A stretch of DNA of 64,000 nucleotides from Hymenobacter monticola (GCF_022811645.1 NZ_CP094534.1:434001-498000); one strand, 5' to 3'; positions 48,369-57,325 are shown, numbered from the stretch's first letter. The notes: generated by a model from the letters alone, not told the origin. Numbers and translations: made by a program.

Positions 48369-48455
48369 TTGGTTATCGCAAAAAATGCGGGAGGTGTTGG
48401 CGCTGGCTGCGCGAGTATGCTACTCGCCAGAGCCAGCGCCGATTCCCGGTTAAGT

Positions 48456-48833
48456 TTATTTCGTTGCCTTCTTCTTGCCGGCCACCGTTTTGCGCTTGCC
48501 CTTGCGGGTACGCGAGTTGTTCTTGGTGCGCTGACCACGAACCGGCAGGCCTTTGCGGTGACGCAGACCACGGTAGCAGCCGATGTCCATCAAACGCTTG
48601 ATGTTCGTCGTTACTTCCGAGCGCAGCACGCCTTCAGTCTTGTGCTCGGCGGCAATGATGGCGCGGACAGCACCCGACTCCTCGTCGGTCCAGTCCTTCA
48701 CCTTCTTGTTGACGTCGACGCCAGCTTTTACCAGAATCTTGCTGGCATTGCTCCGGCCGATGCCGAAGATGTAGGTCAGCGAAATTTCGCCGCGCTTGTT
48801 GTCCGGGATATCAACCCCTGCGATACGAGCCAT
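48456..48833 (-). CDS. rpsM: Ribosomal protein S13
   Basis: S13 bridges the 30S head and the 50S subunit. The 125 residues include [20 protein letters not shown], the [17 protein letters not shown] segment and a basic C-terminal tail. It is first of the alpha group and lies 112 bp after rpmJ. No TAnnTTTG element was seen in that gap. Confidence 0.98.
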   Translation of the reverse strand: MARIAGVDIPDNKRGEISLTYIFGIGRSNASKILVKAGVDVNKKVKDWTDEESGAVRAIIAAEHKTEGVLRSEVTTNIKRLMDIGCYRGLRHRKGLPVRGQRTKNNSRTRKGKRKTVAGKKKATK

Positions 48834-48945
48834 TGTGTGTGGTTATGTGTTTGCGGACAGAAACCCGGCAACTACTTGGAAGGCGGGCCGAAGGCTAGTA
48901 ACCAACGACTCAGTACCCAAGGTTCCGGGGTTCTAAAAATTTGAA

Positions 48946-49062
48946 TTAACCCTGACGCTGCTTGAAGCGGGGGTTTTTCTTGTTGATGACGTAGAGCTTG
49001 CCATTACGGCGGACCAGTTTGCAGTCCACGCTACGCTTTTTCACCGAGGTTTTTACTTTCAT
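48946..49062 (-). CDS. rpmJ: Ribosomal protein L36 (zinc-free form)
   Basis: This 38-residue frame from ATG 49062 reads [20 protein letters not shown] then ends in NPRFKQRQG, which is L36. Only one cysteine remains of the canonical C-C-C-H zinc site, so it is the zinc-independent type, usual in this group. It sits between infA and rpsM, 21 bp from infA. Confidence 0.97.
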   Translation of the reverse strand: MKVKTSVKKRSVDCKLVRRNGKLYVINKKNPRFKQRQG

Positions 49063-49083
49063 GACCTGTGAAGGGAAACGGGT

Positions 49084-49302
49084 TTATTTATAACGATACT
49101 TAATCCGGCCCTTCGACAAGTCGTAGGGCGACATTTCCAGTTTCACCTTGTCGCCGGGCAGAATCTTGATGTAGTGCATCCGCATCTTGCCCGAGATGTG
49201 GGCAATCAGCTGGTGACCGTTTTCCAGCTCCACGCGGAACATGGCGTTGGAAAGGGCTTCGAGGATGGTACCGTCCTGCTCAATCGAGGCTTGTTTTGCC
49301 AT
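49084..49302 (-). CDS. infA: Translation initiation factor IF-1
   Basis: IF-1 binds the ribosomal A site during initiation. The 72-residue OB-fold protein has [37 protein letters not shown] and KGRIKYRY, all family signatures. It lies 5 bp from map on the same transcript. Confidence 0.98.
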   Translation of the reverse strand: MAKQASIEQDGTILEALSNAMFRVELENGHQLIAHISGKMRMHYIKILPGDKVKLEMSPYDLSKGRIKYRYK

Positions 49303-49307
49303 AAGGG

Positions 49308-50093
49308 CTACTGCTGCAATGCTTTTTCGATGTATTCAAAAGAGGTCAGAATTTCTGCCTTCTCTTTTCTAACTACTACGGTGTGCTCGAAGTGCGCCGA
49401 GGGCTTGCGGTCCTTGGTGCGAATAGTCCAGCCATCCGCTTCCTGCACCACGTCCTTCTTGCCCAAGTTCACCATCGGCTCAATGGCCAAAACCAAACCC
49501 GTCTGCAAGAGCGGCCCGGAACCCCGCTTGCCGTAATTCGGCACCTCAGGCTTCTCGTGCAGCTCAGCGCCAACTCCGTGACCAACCAACTCGCGCACCA
49601 CCCCGTAGCCCAACCGGCTTACATGGTTCTGGATAGCATAGCTGATGTCGCCCACGCGGTTGCCGCTCACGGCTTGTTCGATGCCTTTGTACAGGGCCGC
49701 TTTGGTTTCTCGCAGCAGGGCCTGCACTTCCGGCGCCACCTCCCCGATTGGATAGGTGTAAGCACTATCTGAATGAAAGCCATTCAGGAAAACGCCCCCG
49801 TCCACTGTCAGAATATCGCCGCTTTTCAGCGGCTCGTCGGTGGCGAACCCGTGCACCACGACCGCATTTGGCGAGAGGCACAGGCTGTAGGGAAAACCGT
49901 ATAATCCTTTGAAGGAAGGTACTCCGCCATGGTCTCGGATGAATTCCTCCGCGCGGTTGTCGAGTTGGCGCGTTGTTACTCCTTCCTTGATAAGGCTCGC
50001 GACTTCGCCGTGAGCCTTGGCCAGCAGTTGAGCGCTGGCCCGCATGAGGTCAATTTCCTCTTCGGTTTTGTATTGAATCGGACCCTTTGCCAT
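49308..50093 (-). CDS. map: Methionine aminopeptidase, type I
   Basis: Map removes the initiator Met from new proteins in the cytosol. The 261-residue enzyme has the five metal ligands of the family: Asp in TVDGG and HSDSA, His in [10 protein letters not shown], Glu in AIEPM and the C-terminal EHTVVV. Its place between secY and infA is the usual spc-operon arrangement (6 and 5 bp gaps). Confidence 0.98.
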   Translation of the reverse strand: MAKGPIQYKTEEEIDLMRASAQLLAKAHGEVASLIKEGVTTRQLDNRAEEFIRDHGGVPSFKGLYGFPYSLCLSPNAVVVHGFATDEPLKSGDILTVDGGVFLNGFHSDSAYTYPIGEVAPEVQALLRETKAALYKGIEQAVSGNRVGDISYAIQNHVSRLGYGVVRELVGHGVGAELHEKPEVPNYGKRGSGPLLQTGLVLAIEPMVNLGKKDVVQEADGWTIRTKDRKPSAHFEHTVVVRKEKAEILTSFEYIEKALQQ

Positions 50094-50099
50094 TGCTAA

Positions 50100-51419
50100 T
50101 TACGAGGCAATGGAAATGGGCTGGGCCGTGCGACCGCGCAGCTTACCCGATTTCATCATGCCGTCGTAGTGCTGCATCAACAAGTAGCTCTGCACCTGGT
50201 TCACCGTGTCGAGCACTACACCCACCATGATGATGAGCGACGTGCCGCCATAGAAAGCCGAGAACGGACGTGTTACGCCCAGCAACAAAGCCAGTGCGGG
50301 GAAGATGGCGATGAGGGCCAGTGCCACGGCACCCGGCAGGGTGATGCGCGTCAGGATTTCATCGATGTATTCCGAGGTATCGCGGCCAGGCTTCACGCCG
50401 GGTACGAAACCACCGCTCCGCTTCAGGTCATCGGCAATCTGGTTAGGGTTAACGCTGATGGCCGTGTAGAAGTAGGTGAAGATGATAATCAGCAGGCCGA
50501 AAGTCAGGTTGTACTGCCACGAGGTGTAGTCCGAAAACTTCACGCCGATGTAGCTGGCGGTATCACTCTGGTTTTGCCATACCGACGCCACAATGGCGGG
50601 CACGAACATCAACGACTGAGCGAAGATGATGGGCATTACGCCAGCCGCATTCACCTTAAGGGGGATGAACTGACGCTGGGCATCCAGCTGCGTAGTGCCA
50701 CCCACTTGCTTAGCGTACTGTACCGCGATGCGGCGAACCGCTTGCGTGAGTACGATAACCGCCATTACCACGAGGAACAGCACCACCATTTCCAGCAGGA
50801 AGATGAGGGACTTGTTCACGCCTTTGGCAGCGGCTTCGCCGATGATGGCACCGGGGAGACGCGACACGATACCAATCATGATAATCATGGAGATACCGTT
50901 GCCGATGCCTTTGTCCGTGATTTTCTCGCCCAGCCACATGCAGAACAACGTGCCGGCCGTGATGATAATCATGGTCGAGACGGTGAAGAACGTGCCGGGG
51001 TTGATGATGGCTTCGGCGTTAATCGTGGCGATGAAGCCAACCGATTGGGCCAGCACAATCGGAATTGTGAGAATCCGGGTGTACTGATTGATTTTCTTAC
51101 GTCCCGACTCGCCTTCCTTCTGGAGTTTTTGGAAGTAGGGCACGGCGATGGTGAGCAGCTGCAACACAATCGACGCCGAGATGTACGGCATAATGCCCAG
51201 CGCGAAGATGGACGCGTGGCTGAATGCGCCGCCAAGCAGCGTATCCAGAATGCCAAACAAGCCTTGGGCGCCGGTCTTGAGTTGCGTGGGGTCAACGCCC
51301 GGCAACACCACGTAAACGCCTAGGCGATAGATGGCAATGAAGAAAAGCGTATTGAGGATTCGCGTACGCAAATCCTCAATCGCAAAAATGTTTTTTATCG
51401 ACTCGATAAACTTATTCAT
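50100..51419 (-). CDS. secY: Protein translocase channel SecY
   Basis: SecY forms the inner-membrane channel for export. The 439-residue protein has about ten membrane helices. It shows LNTLFFIAIYRLG at helix 1, the plug region after it, and the conserved cytoplasmic loop GFVPGVKPGRDT. It is in the normal spc position, 15 bp after rplO and 6 bp before map. Confidence 0.98.
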   Translation of the reverse strand: MNKFIESIKNIFAIEDLRTRILNTLFFIAIYRLGVYVVLPGVDPTQLKTGAQGLFGILDTLLGGAFSHASIFALGIMPYISASIVLQLLTIAVPYFQKLQKEGESGRKKINQYTRILTIPIVLAQSVGFIATINAEAIINPGTFFTVSTMIIITAGTLFCMWLGEKITDKGIGNGISMIIMIGIVSRLPGAIIGEAAAKGVNKSLIFLLEMVVLFLVVMAVIVLTQAVRRIAVQYAKQVGGTTQLDAQRQFIPLKVNAAGVMPIIFAQSLMFVPAIVASVWQNQSDTASYIGVKFSDYTSWQYNLTFGLLIIIFTYFYTAISVNPNQIADDLKRSGGFVPGVKPGRDTSEYIDEILTRITLPGAVALALIAIFPALALLLGVTRPFSAFYGGTSLIIMVGVVLDTVNQVQSYLLMQHYDGMMKSGKLRGRTAQPISIAS

Positions 51420-51434
51420 TGCCGAAGGTAGCTA

Positions 51435-51887
51435 TTAGAGCGTTACCGCTTTGCCGCCGGCCTTCTCGATGGCTTCAACAGCCGACTTCGAGAACGCGTG
51501 AGCATGAACTTCTACAGCCTTGGCGATTTCGCCGCGGCCGAGAACTTTGATTTTGGCGTTTTTCGACACCAGACCGTTTGCCACGAAGTAAGCGGCATCC
51601 ATGGTCGTGGCCGAAGCGTCTTTGTCGAGCAGCGAGGTCAAAGCATCGAGGTTGATGGCTTTGTACTCGACGCGGTTCAGGCTCTTGAAGCCGAACTTAG
51701 GCACGCGGCGCTGGAGGGGCATCTGTCCACCTTCGAAGCCGGACTTGCGCTTGTAGCCCGAACGCGACTTGGCACCTTTGTGACCACGGGTCGACGTGCC
51801 ACCGCGGGTCGAGCCTTCGCCCCGGCCGATGATTTTCTTGCCCTTGGTAGAGCCGACGGCGGGTTGGAGATTGCTGAGATTAAGCAT
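51435..51887 (-). CDS. rplO: Ribosomal protein L15
   Basis: L15 binds 23S rRNA late in 50S assembly. The 150-residue protein has the Gly-rich start GRGEGSTRGGTSTRGHKGAK and the C-terminal fold with GRGEIAKAVEVHAHAFSKSA. It is 15 bp from both rpmD and secY. Confidence 0.98.
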   Translation of the reverse strand: MLNLSNLQPAVGSTKGKKIIGRGEGSTRGGTSTRGHKGAKSRSGYKRKSGFEGGQMPLQRRVPKFGFKSLNRVEYKAINLDALTSLLDKDASATTMDAAYFVANGLVSKNAKIKVLGRGEIAKAVEVHAHAFSKSAVEAIEKAGGKAVTL

Positions 51888-51902
51888 GACGAATTACGAG
51901 TC

Positions 51903-52088
51903 TTACAGTTCGGTTACTTCGAGCAGGTGTTTCACGCTGTTCACCATGCCCATGATGGACGGGTTCACGTCGTGCTGCGCGGTGCTGTTGAGTTTGTTCA
52001 GGCCCAGGGACTGAACGATGCGCTTCTGACGCTCGGGGCGGTCGATGGCGCTGCGCACGAGCTTTACTTGAATTTGTGCCATGTTCAA
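51903..52088 (-). CDS. rpmD: Ribosomal protein L30
   Basis: The 61-residue protein MAQIQVKLVRSAIDRPERQ then SLGLNKLN is L30. The ATG directly abuts the rpsE stop codon (no gap), implying translational coupling. Confidence 0.97.
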   Translation of the reverse strand: MNMAQIQVKLVRSAIDRPERQKRIVQSLGLNKLNSTAQHDVNPSIMGMVNSVKHLLEVTEL

Positions 52089-52667
52089 TTAACCGTTAAA
52101 AACGCGGGCCAAAGAGATACCACGGGCTTGAGCGATTTGCAGCGGGTCGCGCATTTTGGCGAGGGCAGCAAACGTAGCTTTTACCACGTTGTGAGGGTTC
52201 GACGAGCCTTTCGACTTCGCCAGCACGTCCTTGATGCCGGCGCTCTCGAACACGGCGCGCATGGCACCGCCGGCGATTACGCCCGTACCAGCGGCAGCGG
52301 GCTGCACCAGCACGAAACCACCGCCGTAGCGGCCTTCCATGAGGTGGGGAACGGTGTGCTTGTACATCGGTACTTTCACCACGTTCTTCTTGGCGTCGTC
52401 AATGCCTTTGGCAATGGCGTCGGTCACTTCGTTGGCTTTGCCGAGGCCGTAGCCCACGTTGCCGTTGCCGTCGCCCACTACCACGATGGCAGAGAAGCTG
52501 AAGCGGCGACCGCCTTTCACCACCTTCGCTACGCGGTTGATGGCTACTACTTTTTCTTTGAAGTCGGAATCAGCGCCCATGCGGGAGTTGTCCTTGTTCC
52601 GGTCGCGGTCGTTGCTGCGCTGACGGTCGCCCCCGCCCCGGTTGTTGTTGTCGCGTTCTTGCGCCAT
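52089..52667 (-). CDS. rpsE: Ribosomal protein S5 with charged N-terminal extension
   Basis: S5 supports translational accuracy in the 30S subunit. The 192 residues contain the conserved [19 protein letters not shown] and [10 protein letters not shown] motifs. The N terminus (about 35 residues) is an Asn/Arg/Asp-rich extension ([19 protein letters not shown]) before the core. It lies 6 bp from rplR. Confidence 0.98.
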   Translation of the reverse strand: MAQERDNNNRGGGDRQRSNDRDRNKDNSRMGADSDFKEKVVAINRVAKVVKGGRRFSFSAIVVVGDGNGNVGYGLGKANEVTDAIAKGIDDAKKNVVKVPMYKHTVPHLMEGRYGGGFVLVQPAAAGTGVIAGGAMRAVFESAGIKDVLAKSKGSSNPHNVVKATFAALAKMRDPLQIAQARGISLARVFNG

Positions 52668-52673
52668 GATAGT

Positions 52674-53024
52674 TTAGAAATTGAGGCCGCCTTCGCGGGC
52701 ACCTTCAGCCAATGATTTTACGCGACCGTGGTAGAGGTAGCCCGAGCGGTCGAACACCACTTTCGTGATGCCTTTCTCCTTGGCTACTTCGGCGATTTGC
52801 CGGCCAACGGCAGCGGCCAGGGCCACACCGTTACCACCTTCGGCGGTTACTTTTTTCGAGGAAGCGGCAGCCAGCGTGCGGCCAGCCGTGTCGTCGATAA
52901 TCTGGGCGTAGATGCCCGTGTTGCTGCGGAACACCGACAGGCGCGGACGCTCCGAGGTGCCGGACACTTTCGTGCGGATGATGCGCTGAATCCGCTTGCG
53001 GCGAGTTGCTTTATCAAATGCCAT
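52674..53024 (-). CDS. rplR: Ribosomal protein L18
   Basis: L18 binds 5S rRNA in the 50S central protuberance. The 116-residue protein has the basic start [19 protein letters not shown] and the conserved [14 protein letters not shown] and [16 protein letters not shown]. Gaps to neighbours are 6 and 9 bp. Confidence 0.98.
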   Translation of the reverse strand: MAFDKATRRKRIQRIIRTKVSGTSERPRLSVFRSNTGIYAQIIDDTAGRTLAAASSKKVTAEGGNGVALAAAVGRQIAEVAKEKGITKVVFDRSGYLYHGRVKSLAEGAREGGLNF

Positions 53025-53033
53025 GATGCGAAT

Positions 53034-53588
53034 TTATTTAGAAGCCGTTTTACCAGCTTTGCGACGGATAACTTCACCCACGAAGCGCACACCTTTGCCT
53101 TTGTAGGGCTCCACTTTGCGCAGCGAACGGATTTTGGCGGCCACTTGGCCAAGCAGCTGGTTATCGATGCTGGTCAGGGTCACGATGGGGTTTTTGCCTT
53201 TTTCAGTAACGGCCGTGGCGGCTACTTCTTTCGGCAGGGCCAAGTACACGTTGTGCGAGTAACCGAGGGCCAGCTCCAGCGTGCTGCCGGTAGCGGTGGC
53301 TTTGTAGCCTACGCCTACCAGTTCAAGCTGCTTGGTGAAGCCGGTGCTCACACCGGTTACCATGTTGTTGATGAGCGAGCGGTAGAGGCCGTGCATGGCC
53401 TTGTGGCGCTTCTGCTCGGTGGGACGGGTTACGGTGAGGGTACCGTCTTCGATAGCAACGGCGATGTCGCGGTCCACCGGGGTGGTCAGCGTGCCCTTGG
53501 GGCCTTTCACCGTCACCGTGTTGTCTTTGTCGACCGAGATGGCGACCCCGGCGGGGACGGCAATCGGCAGTTTACCAATACGTGACAT
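53034..53588 (-). CDS. rplF: Ribosomal protein L6
   Basis: L6 lies near the factor-binding site. The 184 residues carry the two L6 repeats and the C-terminal PYKGKGVRFVGEVIRRKAGK. It follows rpsH with a 27-bp gap. Confidence 0.98.
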   Translation of the reverse strand: MSRIGKLPIAVPAGVAISVDKDNTVTVKGPKGTLTTPVDRDIAVAIEDGTLTVTRPTEQKRHKAMHGLYRSLINNMVTGVSTGFTKQLELVGVGYKATATGSTLELALGYSHNVYLALPKEVAATAVTEKGKNPIVTLTSIDNQLLGQVAAKIRSLRKVEPYKGKGVRFVGEVIRRKAGKTASK

Positions 53589-53615
53589 AATTGAATTTGC
53601 TAAAGCGGTTCCGGA

Positions 53616-54014
53616 CTAGTACACGTAGCACAGCACCTCGCCGCCCACGTTCTCGGTTTTGCACTCTTTCTCGGTCATCACGCCTTTCGAAGTCGAGATG
53701 ATGGCGACGCCCAGGCCGCTGAGGACGCGGGGCAGGTTGTCGGCGGCCACGTACTGACGCAAGCCGGGCGTCGAAACGCGCTGCAGCTTGGTGATGGCGG
53801 GGGCCTTCGTGGTGGGGTTGTACTTCAGGGCGATTTTGATGGTGCCCTGAACCGACGAATCATCAAAACGGTACGACTGGATGTACCCTTTGTGGTACAG
53901 CACTTTCGTGATTTCCTTTTTGATGTTGCTGGCCGGGATTTCTACCACCCGGTGGTTCGCCTTGATGGCGTTGCGCACCCGGGTCAGGTAGTCGGCAATG
54001 GGGTCAGTGTTCAT
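53616..54014 (-). CDS. rpsH: Ribosomal protein S8
   Basis: S8 binds 16S rRNA helix 21 and represses the spc operon in E. coli. The 132-residue protein has MNTDPIADYLTRVRNAIKA, RVSTPGLRQYVA and the C-terminal GLGVAIISTSKGVMT. Here it starts a separate transcript: instead of rpsN, a 284-bp region with two promoter elements and a hairpin lies upstream. Confidence 0.98.
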   Translation of the reverse strand: MNTDPIADYLTRVRNAIKANHRVVEIPASNIKKEITKVLYHKGYIQSYRFDDSSVQGTIKIALKYNPTTKAPAITKLQRVSTPGLRQYVAADNLPRVLSGLGVAIISTSKGVMTEKECKTENVGGEVLCYVY

Positions 54015-54047
54015 TGATAATTAAATACGTCCGCTTTTTTCGGAGCG

Positions 54048-54078
54048 CAAAGATAAGAAAATTTCGCCCGGCTGCCAA
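54048..54078 (-). promoter_or_regulatory. Promoter P2 of rpsH operon
   Basis: On the minus strand TTGG (54078-54075), 19 bp spacer, then TATCTTTG (54055-54048): a near-ideal Bacteroidota -33/-7 pair. The predicted start is about 28 bases before the rpsH ATG. Confidence 0.75.
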
Positions 54079-54096
54079 TGGCGCCCAGCGAAATTT
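54059..54096 (-). promoter_or_regulatory. Hairpin in rpsH upstream region
   Basis: AAATTTCGC (54059-54067) and GCGAAATTT (54088-54096) form a perfect 9-bp stem followed on the minus strand by TCTTATCTTTG. It lies between promoters P1 and P2 and overlaps P2, so it may end or attenuate P1 transcripts. Confidence 0.5.
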
Positions 54097-54195
54097 CGGG
54101 TTAAGACTACTTGGCACGTCCGGCGACGGTCCGGCCAATGGTTTCTTTCGGCAACCTGCCAAATATTTTTGAGGCACGCCTCGGGTTTGGGAGTG

Positions 54196-54203
54196 CAAAG
54201 GTA
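54196..54203 (-). promoter_or_regulatory. -7 element P1 upstream of rpsH
   Basis: On the minus strand TACCTTTG followed by CACTCCC, the same extended start-site sequence as the rplC promoter. A CTTG about 21 bp upstream may be the -33. The leader to rpsH would be about 175 bases. Confidence 0.65.
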
Positions 54204-54298
54204 GCAGGCTTCCAAGGGCTTTTGCAAGTGCCTGACAGAATTATTCTTGGACACAGCACAGCCGCTACCCCAAAACCGCCAAATCCGCAGCGTCGCTA

Positions 54299-55156
54299 TT
54301 ACTGCTGCAAATGCTTGAGAATGGCAATCACGTCTTCGTCGCCGTGCGTGGCTTCAGCTTCCTGAAAGGTCTGATGGGCTACATTGGCCAGCGGGGTATT
54401 CGAGCCCTCGGCTTTGGCTAGGCGCAGGTCTTTGGCAAGTAGCTTAAGAGCGAAGGCGGCTTGGTAATTCTCATTGAGAATGGCCTCGCCCTTGAGGTTG
54501 ATGAAGACGCTGGCAAGGGCGCTGCTTTTGATGAGATTGAGCAAGTCGGCCGTTTCCAGCCCGTGCTGCTGAGCGAAGAGGACGGCTTCGGCCAAGCCCT
54601 GGGCCTGGAAGCCGAGCAGGGTGTTCATGGCCAGCTTGGCGGTGTTGCCGGCGCCGGTGGGGCCCACGCGCAGGGCGAGCTTGCCGAGGTGGGCGAACAA
54701 GGGTTCGGCTTGCCGGAAGGCTGCTTCCTCCCCTCCCACCATGATAGCGAGTTGGCCAGTTTCGGCTTGCTTCACGCTGCCGGATACCGGCGCATCGAGG
54801 TACTCGTGGCCGTGGGTGCGGCTAAGCGCAGCTACATCCTGACTGACGCCGGGCGAGACGGTGCTCATGTTGACGATGAGCTTGCCGATGGCGCCGGATT
54901 GTAGCAGGCCGTGCTCGCCGGTGAACAGTTCCCGGATGGCTTGGTCATCCGATACCATGATGAAGATGACTTGTGCGGCATCGAGCACGGCGGCGGGGGT
55001 GGGCGCGACTGTGGCCCCTTCGGCGCGCAGGGCTTCGGCTTTGGCGGGGCCGCGGTTGTAGGCGGTGAGAGGGAGGCCAGCGGCGAGCAGGCGGCGCGCC
55101 ATGGGCGTGCCCATGTTGCCGAGGCCAATCCAGCCGGTGGTTGTGGTGGGTTGCAT
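54299..55156 (-). CDS. NAD(P)-dependent oxidoreductase, HIBADH family
   Basis: The 285-residue enzyme belongs to the beta-hydroxyacid dehydrogenase family, close to the glyoxylate/succinic semialdehyde reductases. ATG 55156 is chosen because TTTTGWIGLGNMGTPMARRL is the Rossmann start. Further motifs: DAPVSGSVKQAETGQLAIMV (substrate site) and GNTAKLAMN with the catalytic Lys. The substrate is not known. It has no ribosomal role, yet sits inside the split spc operon between rpsN and rpsH. GC content is like the genome. Confidence 0.9.
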   Translation of the reverse strand: MQPTTTTGWIGLGNMGTPMARRLLAAGLPLTAYNRGPAKAEALRAEGATVAPTPAAVLDAAQVIFIMVSDDQAIRELFTGEHGLLQSGAIGKLIVNMSTVSPGVSQDVAALSRTHGHEYLDAPVSGSVKQAETGQLAIMVGGEEAAFRQAEPLFAHLGKLALRVGPTGAGNTAKLAMNTLLGFQAQGLAEAVLFAQQHGLETADLLNLIKSSALASVFINLKGEAILNENYQAAFALKLLAKDLRLAKAEGSNTPLANVAHQTFQEAEATHGDEDVIAILKHLQQ

Positions 55157-55354
55157 GTGTAAGTAAAAATGGATGGGGTGAATGGCGATGCCAGAGGCTT
55201 CAACGGCAAACCTTGCGGCGCGGGTACCACAAGCACGCGTTTGCTGCAAATGGCGCCCTGAACAGCCATTCAGAAAGGGGCTCCATTGTTGCGCTTTTAT
55301 GCTTATGGTGTGCCTCCGGGCAACGTCGCCCGCGGTTTATCTACCCTATTTCGC

Positions 55355-56083
55355 ATGGCTAAAAAACCCACCAAGCTTTTCAGCACCAAGTTTCGCAACT
55401 GGTTTCTCTACCTCGTGGTGTCGCGGCAGAACCTGAAAGCGGTTGCCCGCTACACCATCCAGGCCCTGGAGCAGGACGGCCCGCTGTTCAAAACTCAGCT
55501 CGACCGCCTCCGGCCGCTTTACGAGGGCTTCGACGCCGGCCTCACCACCTCGGCCGGGGCCAGCGCTGGGCGCGGCTCCCAAACCCTTATGGCCGATACC
55601 GTCTTCGACCTGGTTCAGCAGTTCATGAAGCGGGCCTACAAGCGCAACTTCGCCGCGCTGGAAGAAGACAACCCGGCGCTGTTCAAGGAATTCTTCCCGG
55701 CCGGGCGCACCGAGTTTTCGTCGGCCTCGCGCAAGGGCATGGGCACGGCCTTCGCCCGCTTCGTGAAAACCCTGACCGAGCACAAGGCCGACGTGCCCGG
55801 CGGTGCCGACCTGCTCAAAACCGCTCATCCCCTGGCCGAGCAATACACCGACGCCCGCGACGCGCAAGCCGCCCGCAAGAAGCAGGTAAAAGCCGCCAGC
55901 ACCGACCTCGACGCCGACGAAACCGACCTGCTCGTGGAGCTCTTCGGCGCCTACACTGCCTTGCTGGCTCACTACTACAAAACGCCCGAGCGCGCCGCCA
56001 CCTACTTCGATTTCTCCATGCTGCCCCACAACCAGCCCGAAGCCGCCGCCCTCTCCTCCGGCAGCATTCCAACGAAGCCCTAG
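55355..56083 (+). CDS. Conserved-looking helical protein, function unknown
   Basis: The 242-residue product starts at ATG 55355 (MAKKPTKLFSTKFRNWFLYL); the frame is open upstream to 55286. It is mostly helical with no signal peptide, many Lys/Ala/Leu, and a charged central stretch. No family is recognised. It is on the plus strand, opposite to the surrounding ribosomal genes, so it is transcribed independently and ends just before a palindrome pair that can terminate it. Confidence 0.7.
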   Translation: MAKKPTKLFSTKFRNWFLYLVVSRQNLKAVARYTIQALEQDGPLFKTQLDRLRPLYEGFDAGLTTSAGASAGRGSQTLMADTVFDLVQQFMKRAYKRNFAALEEDNPALFKEFFPAGRTEFSSASRKGMGTAFARFVKTLTEHKADVPGGADLLKTAHPLAEQYTDARDAQAARKKQVKAASTDLDADETDLLVELFGAYTALLAHYYKTPERAATYFDFSMLPHNQPEAAALSSGSIPTKP

Positions 56084-56416
56084 GCTTTTTCCCTAGTGGT
56101 CTGTCGGACGTCCGACAGACCGACAAAAAAAATGTGAAGGCCCGTTGGACGTCCAACGGGCCTTCACATTTTTCTGTAGTGCCGCGTTGGAAAGCCAGCT
56201 CGGCACTAGCTTTTTCTAGGATGGCCCGTTGGACGGTTTTTGGGCAACGGCAGCTGTTCGCCCCTCCCCCACCCCCCGCCGCCCCAGCAGCTAAGGAAAT
56301 AGGAGTGGCTCCCTAACCTTGGTGCCAAACGCATTGGTAGTTTCCGGCCAACGGTTCGGCTGAAAAGGTCCCACAACCAGCCGGACGCCGAAGATTTGGG
56401 AACGGCGACATAATCC
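56084..56416. other. Intergenic region with palindromes and no gene
   Basis: The first 90 bp hold the twin palindromes. The rest shows a short relic of the second palindrome's arm (GGCCCGTTGGACG near 56223-56235) and pyrimidine-rich sequence (56255-56290). No frame has coding character. Confidence 0.6.
56098..56173. repeat. Twin perfect palindromes (24 bp and 46 bp)
   Basis: 56098-56121 is a perfect 24-bp palindrome and 56128-56173 a perfect 46-bp palindrome; both centre on GGACGTCC. The second ends in ATTTTT on the plus strand and begins with an A-run, so it is also an efficient bidirectional terminator for the converging genes. Confidence 0.85.
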
Positions 56417-56932
56417 TTAATCCGCTAAATAGGCAACAAAACCATCAACTGTATGCTGAATATCCTCTTTGTGTTCAGTATACTCAGGGCATAGCTCAGG
56501 ATGTTGTTGCACGTCATTCCATTTGGCTTGAATAGTATGTAGGTCATCCGAATCGAACTCGAATATCTGTTCATCTAATATGCTCATTGCTCCCATTTTG
56601 ACTTCGGCATTTCCGTAAAATAGCAAGTCAAACATTTCAACTAGTAGGTGAGAACAGTTCAAATTTTCTAGGGCATATACCATTGTACCCCGATAGTTTT
56701 CATTTTCCTTTTTGGTAATTGCCTGCATCAGGGGCTTCACAGCACGGCTATCTTTTAAATCGTGCAGAGCAATGGACGCGCGATTTCGCAACGTAGTATT
56801 AGTCCCGGGAAGAAAGGAAATGAGAAATTCAAATACTTCGTCCCCGCCAATGCTTACTAGCTTATCTAGAGCAGGCTGAGCAATGGTCCAATCCGATGAT
56901 AGAAAATCCATTTTAAGAGTCGTTAAATCCAT
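56417..56932 (-). CDS. HEAT-repeat-like protein, AT-rich, possibly acquired
   Basis: The 171-residue protein consists of short helical repeats like HEAT (ALDKLVSIGGDEVFEFLISF, NRASIALHDLKDSRAVKPLM, MVYALENLNCSHLLVEMFDL) and an acidic C terminus. HEAT-like proteins of this size often serve as immunity proteins or partners, but no toxin gene is adjacent. Its GC is about 40% in the sampled lines against over 60% around it, with a different codon choice, a sign of transfer. It lies inside the split spc operon. Confidence 0.75.
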   Translation of the reverse strand: MDLTTLKMDFLSSDWTIAQPALDKLVSIGGDEVFEFLISFLPGTNTTLRNRASIALHDLKDSRAVKPLMQAITKKENENYRGTMVYALENLNCSHLLVEMFDLLFYGNAEVKMGAMSILDEQIFEFDSDDLHTIQAKWNDVQQHPELCPEYTEHKEDIQHTVDGFVAYLAD

Positions 56933-56980
56933 TGCCGTATTCTGTTTTCCAGTTAGAAATTACTCTAGTAGTCTTGTGAA

Positions 56981-57019
56981 ACGAAAATAGGCGTCCCTAC
57001 CGAAGTAGAGACGCCTATT
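56981..57019 (-). terminator. Intrinsic terminator after rpsN
   Basis: Arms 57005-57019 and 56986-57000 pair 14/15 with a TTCG-type loop, and the minus strand continues TTTCGTTTC. It lies 25 bp after the rpsN stop and ends the first ribosomal transcript. Confidence 0.85.
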
Positions 57020-57043
57020 CTTTCTTCTATAATCGTGCTGATA

Positions 57044-57313
57044 CTACCAGCTCGACTTGGTCACGCCGGGGATTTTGCCGGCGAGGGCCATTTCGCGGAA
57101 ACGCACGCGGCTGATGCCAAACTTGCGCATGTAGCCGCGGGGGCGGCCGTCAATCATGTCGCGGTTGTGCAGGCGCACGGGCGACGCGTTTTTGGGCAGC
57201 TTGTCGAGACCTTCGTAGTCGCCGGCAGCTTTCAGCGCCTTACGCTTCTCAGCGTAGCGGGCCACGGTGGCAATGCGCTTGCGCTCCCGTGCTTTGATGG
57301 ATTCTTTAGCCAT
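57044..57313 (-). CDS. rpsN: Ribosomal protein S14 (zinc-free form)
   Basis: S14 completes the 30S head. The 89-residue protein ([40 protein letters not shown]) is the long form without the zinc-binding cysteines. It is normally followed by rpsH; here an intrinsic terminator and about 3 kb of other genes follow. Confidence 0.98.
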   Translation of the reverse strand: MAKESIKARERKRIATVARYAEKRKALKAAGDYEGLDKLPKNASPVRLHNRDMIDGRPRGYMRKFGISRVRFREMALAGKIPGVTKSSW

Positions 57314-57325
57314 GAGTTCGGAAGA

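Noticed and set aside
50169..51323. Plus-strand frame of 384 codons opposite secY
   Set aside because: Composition (His/Asp-rich) is a reverse image of the hydrophobic SecY codons.
54004..54254. Small minus-strand frames between the oxidoreductase and rpsH
   Set aside because: They cross promoter elements and a hairpin and have no conserved start or composition.
56174..56416. Transposase relic in the spc insertion
   Set aside because: No frame shows transposase motifs, and no terminal repeats with target duplication were found.
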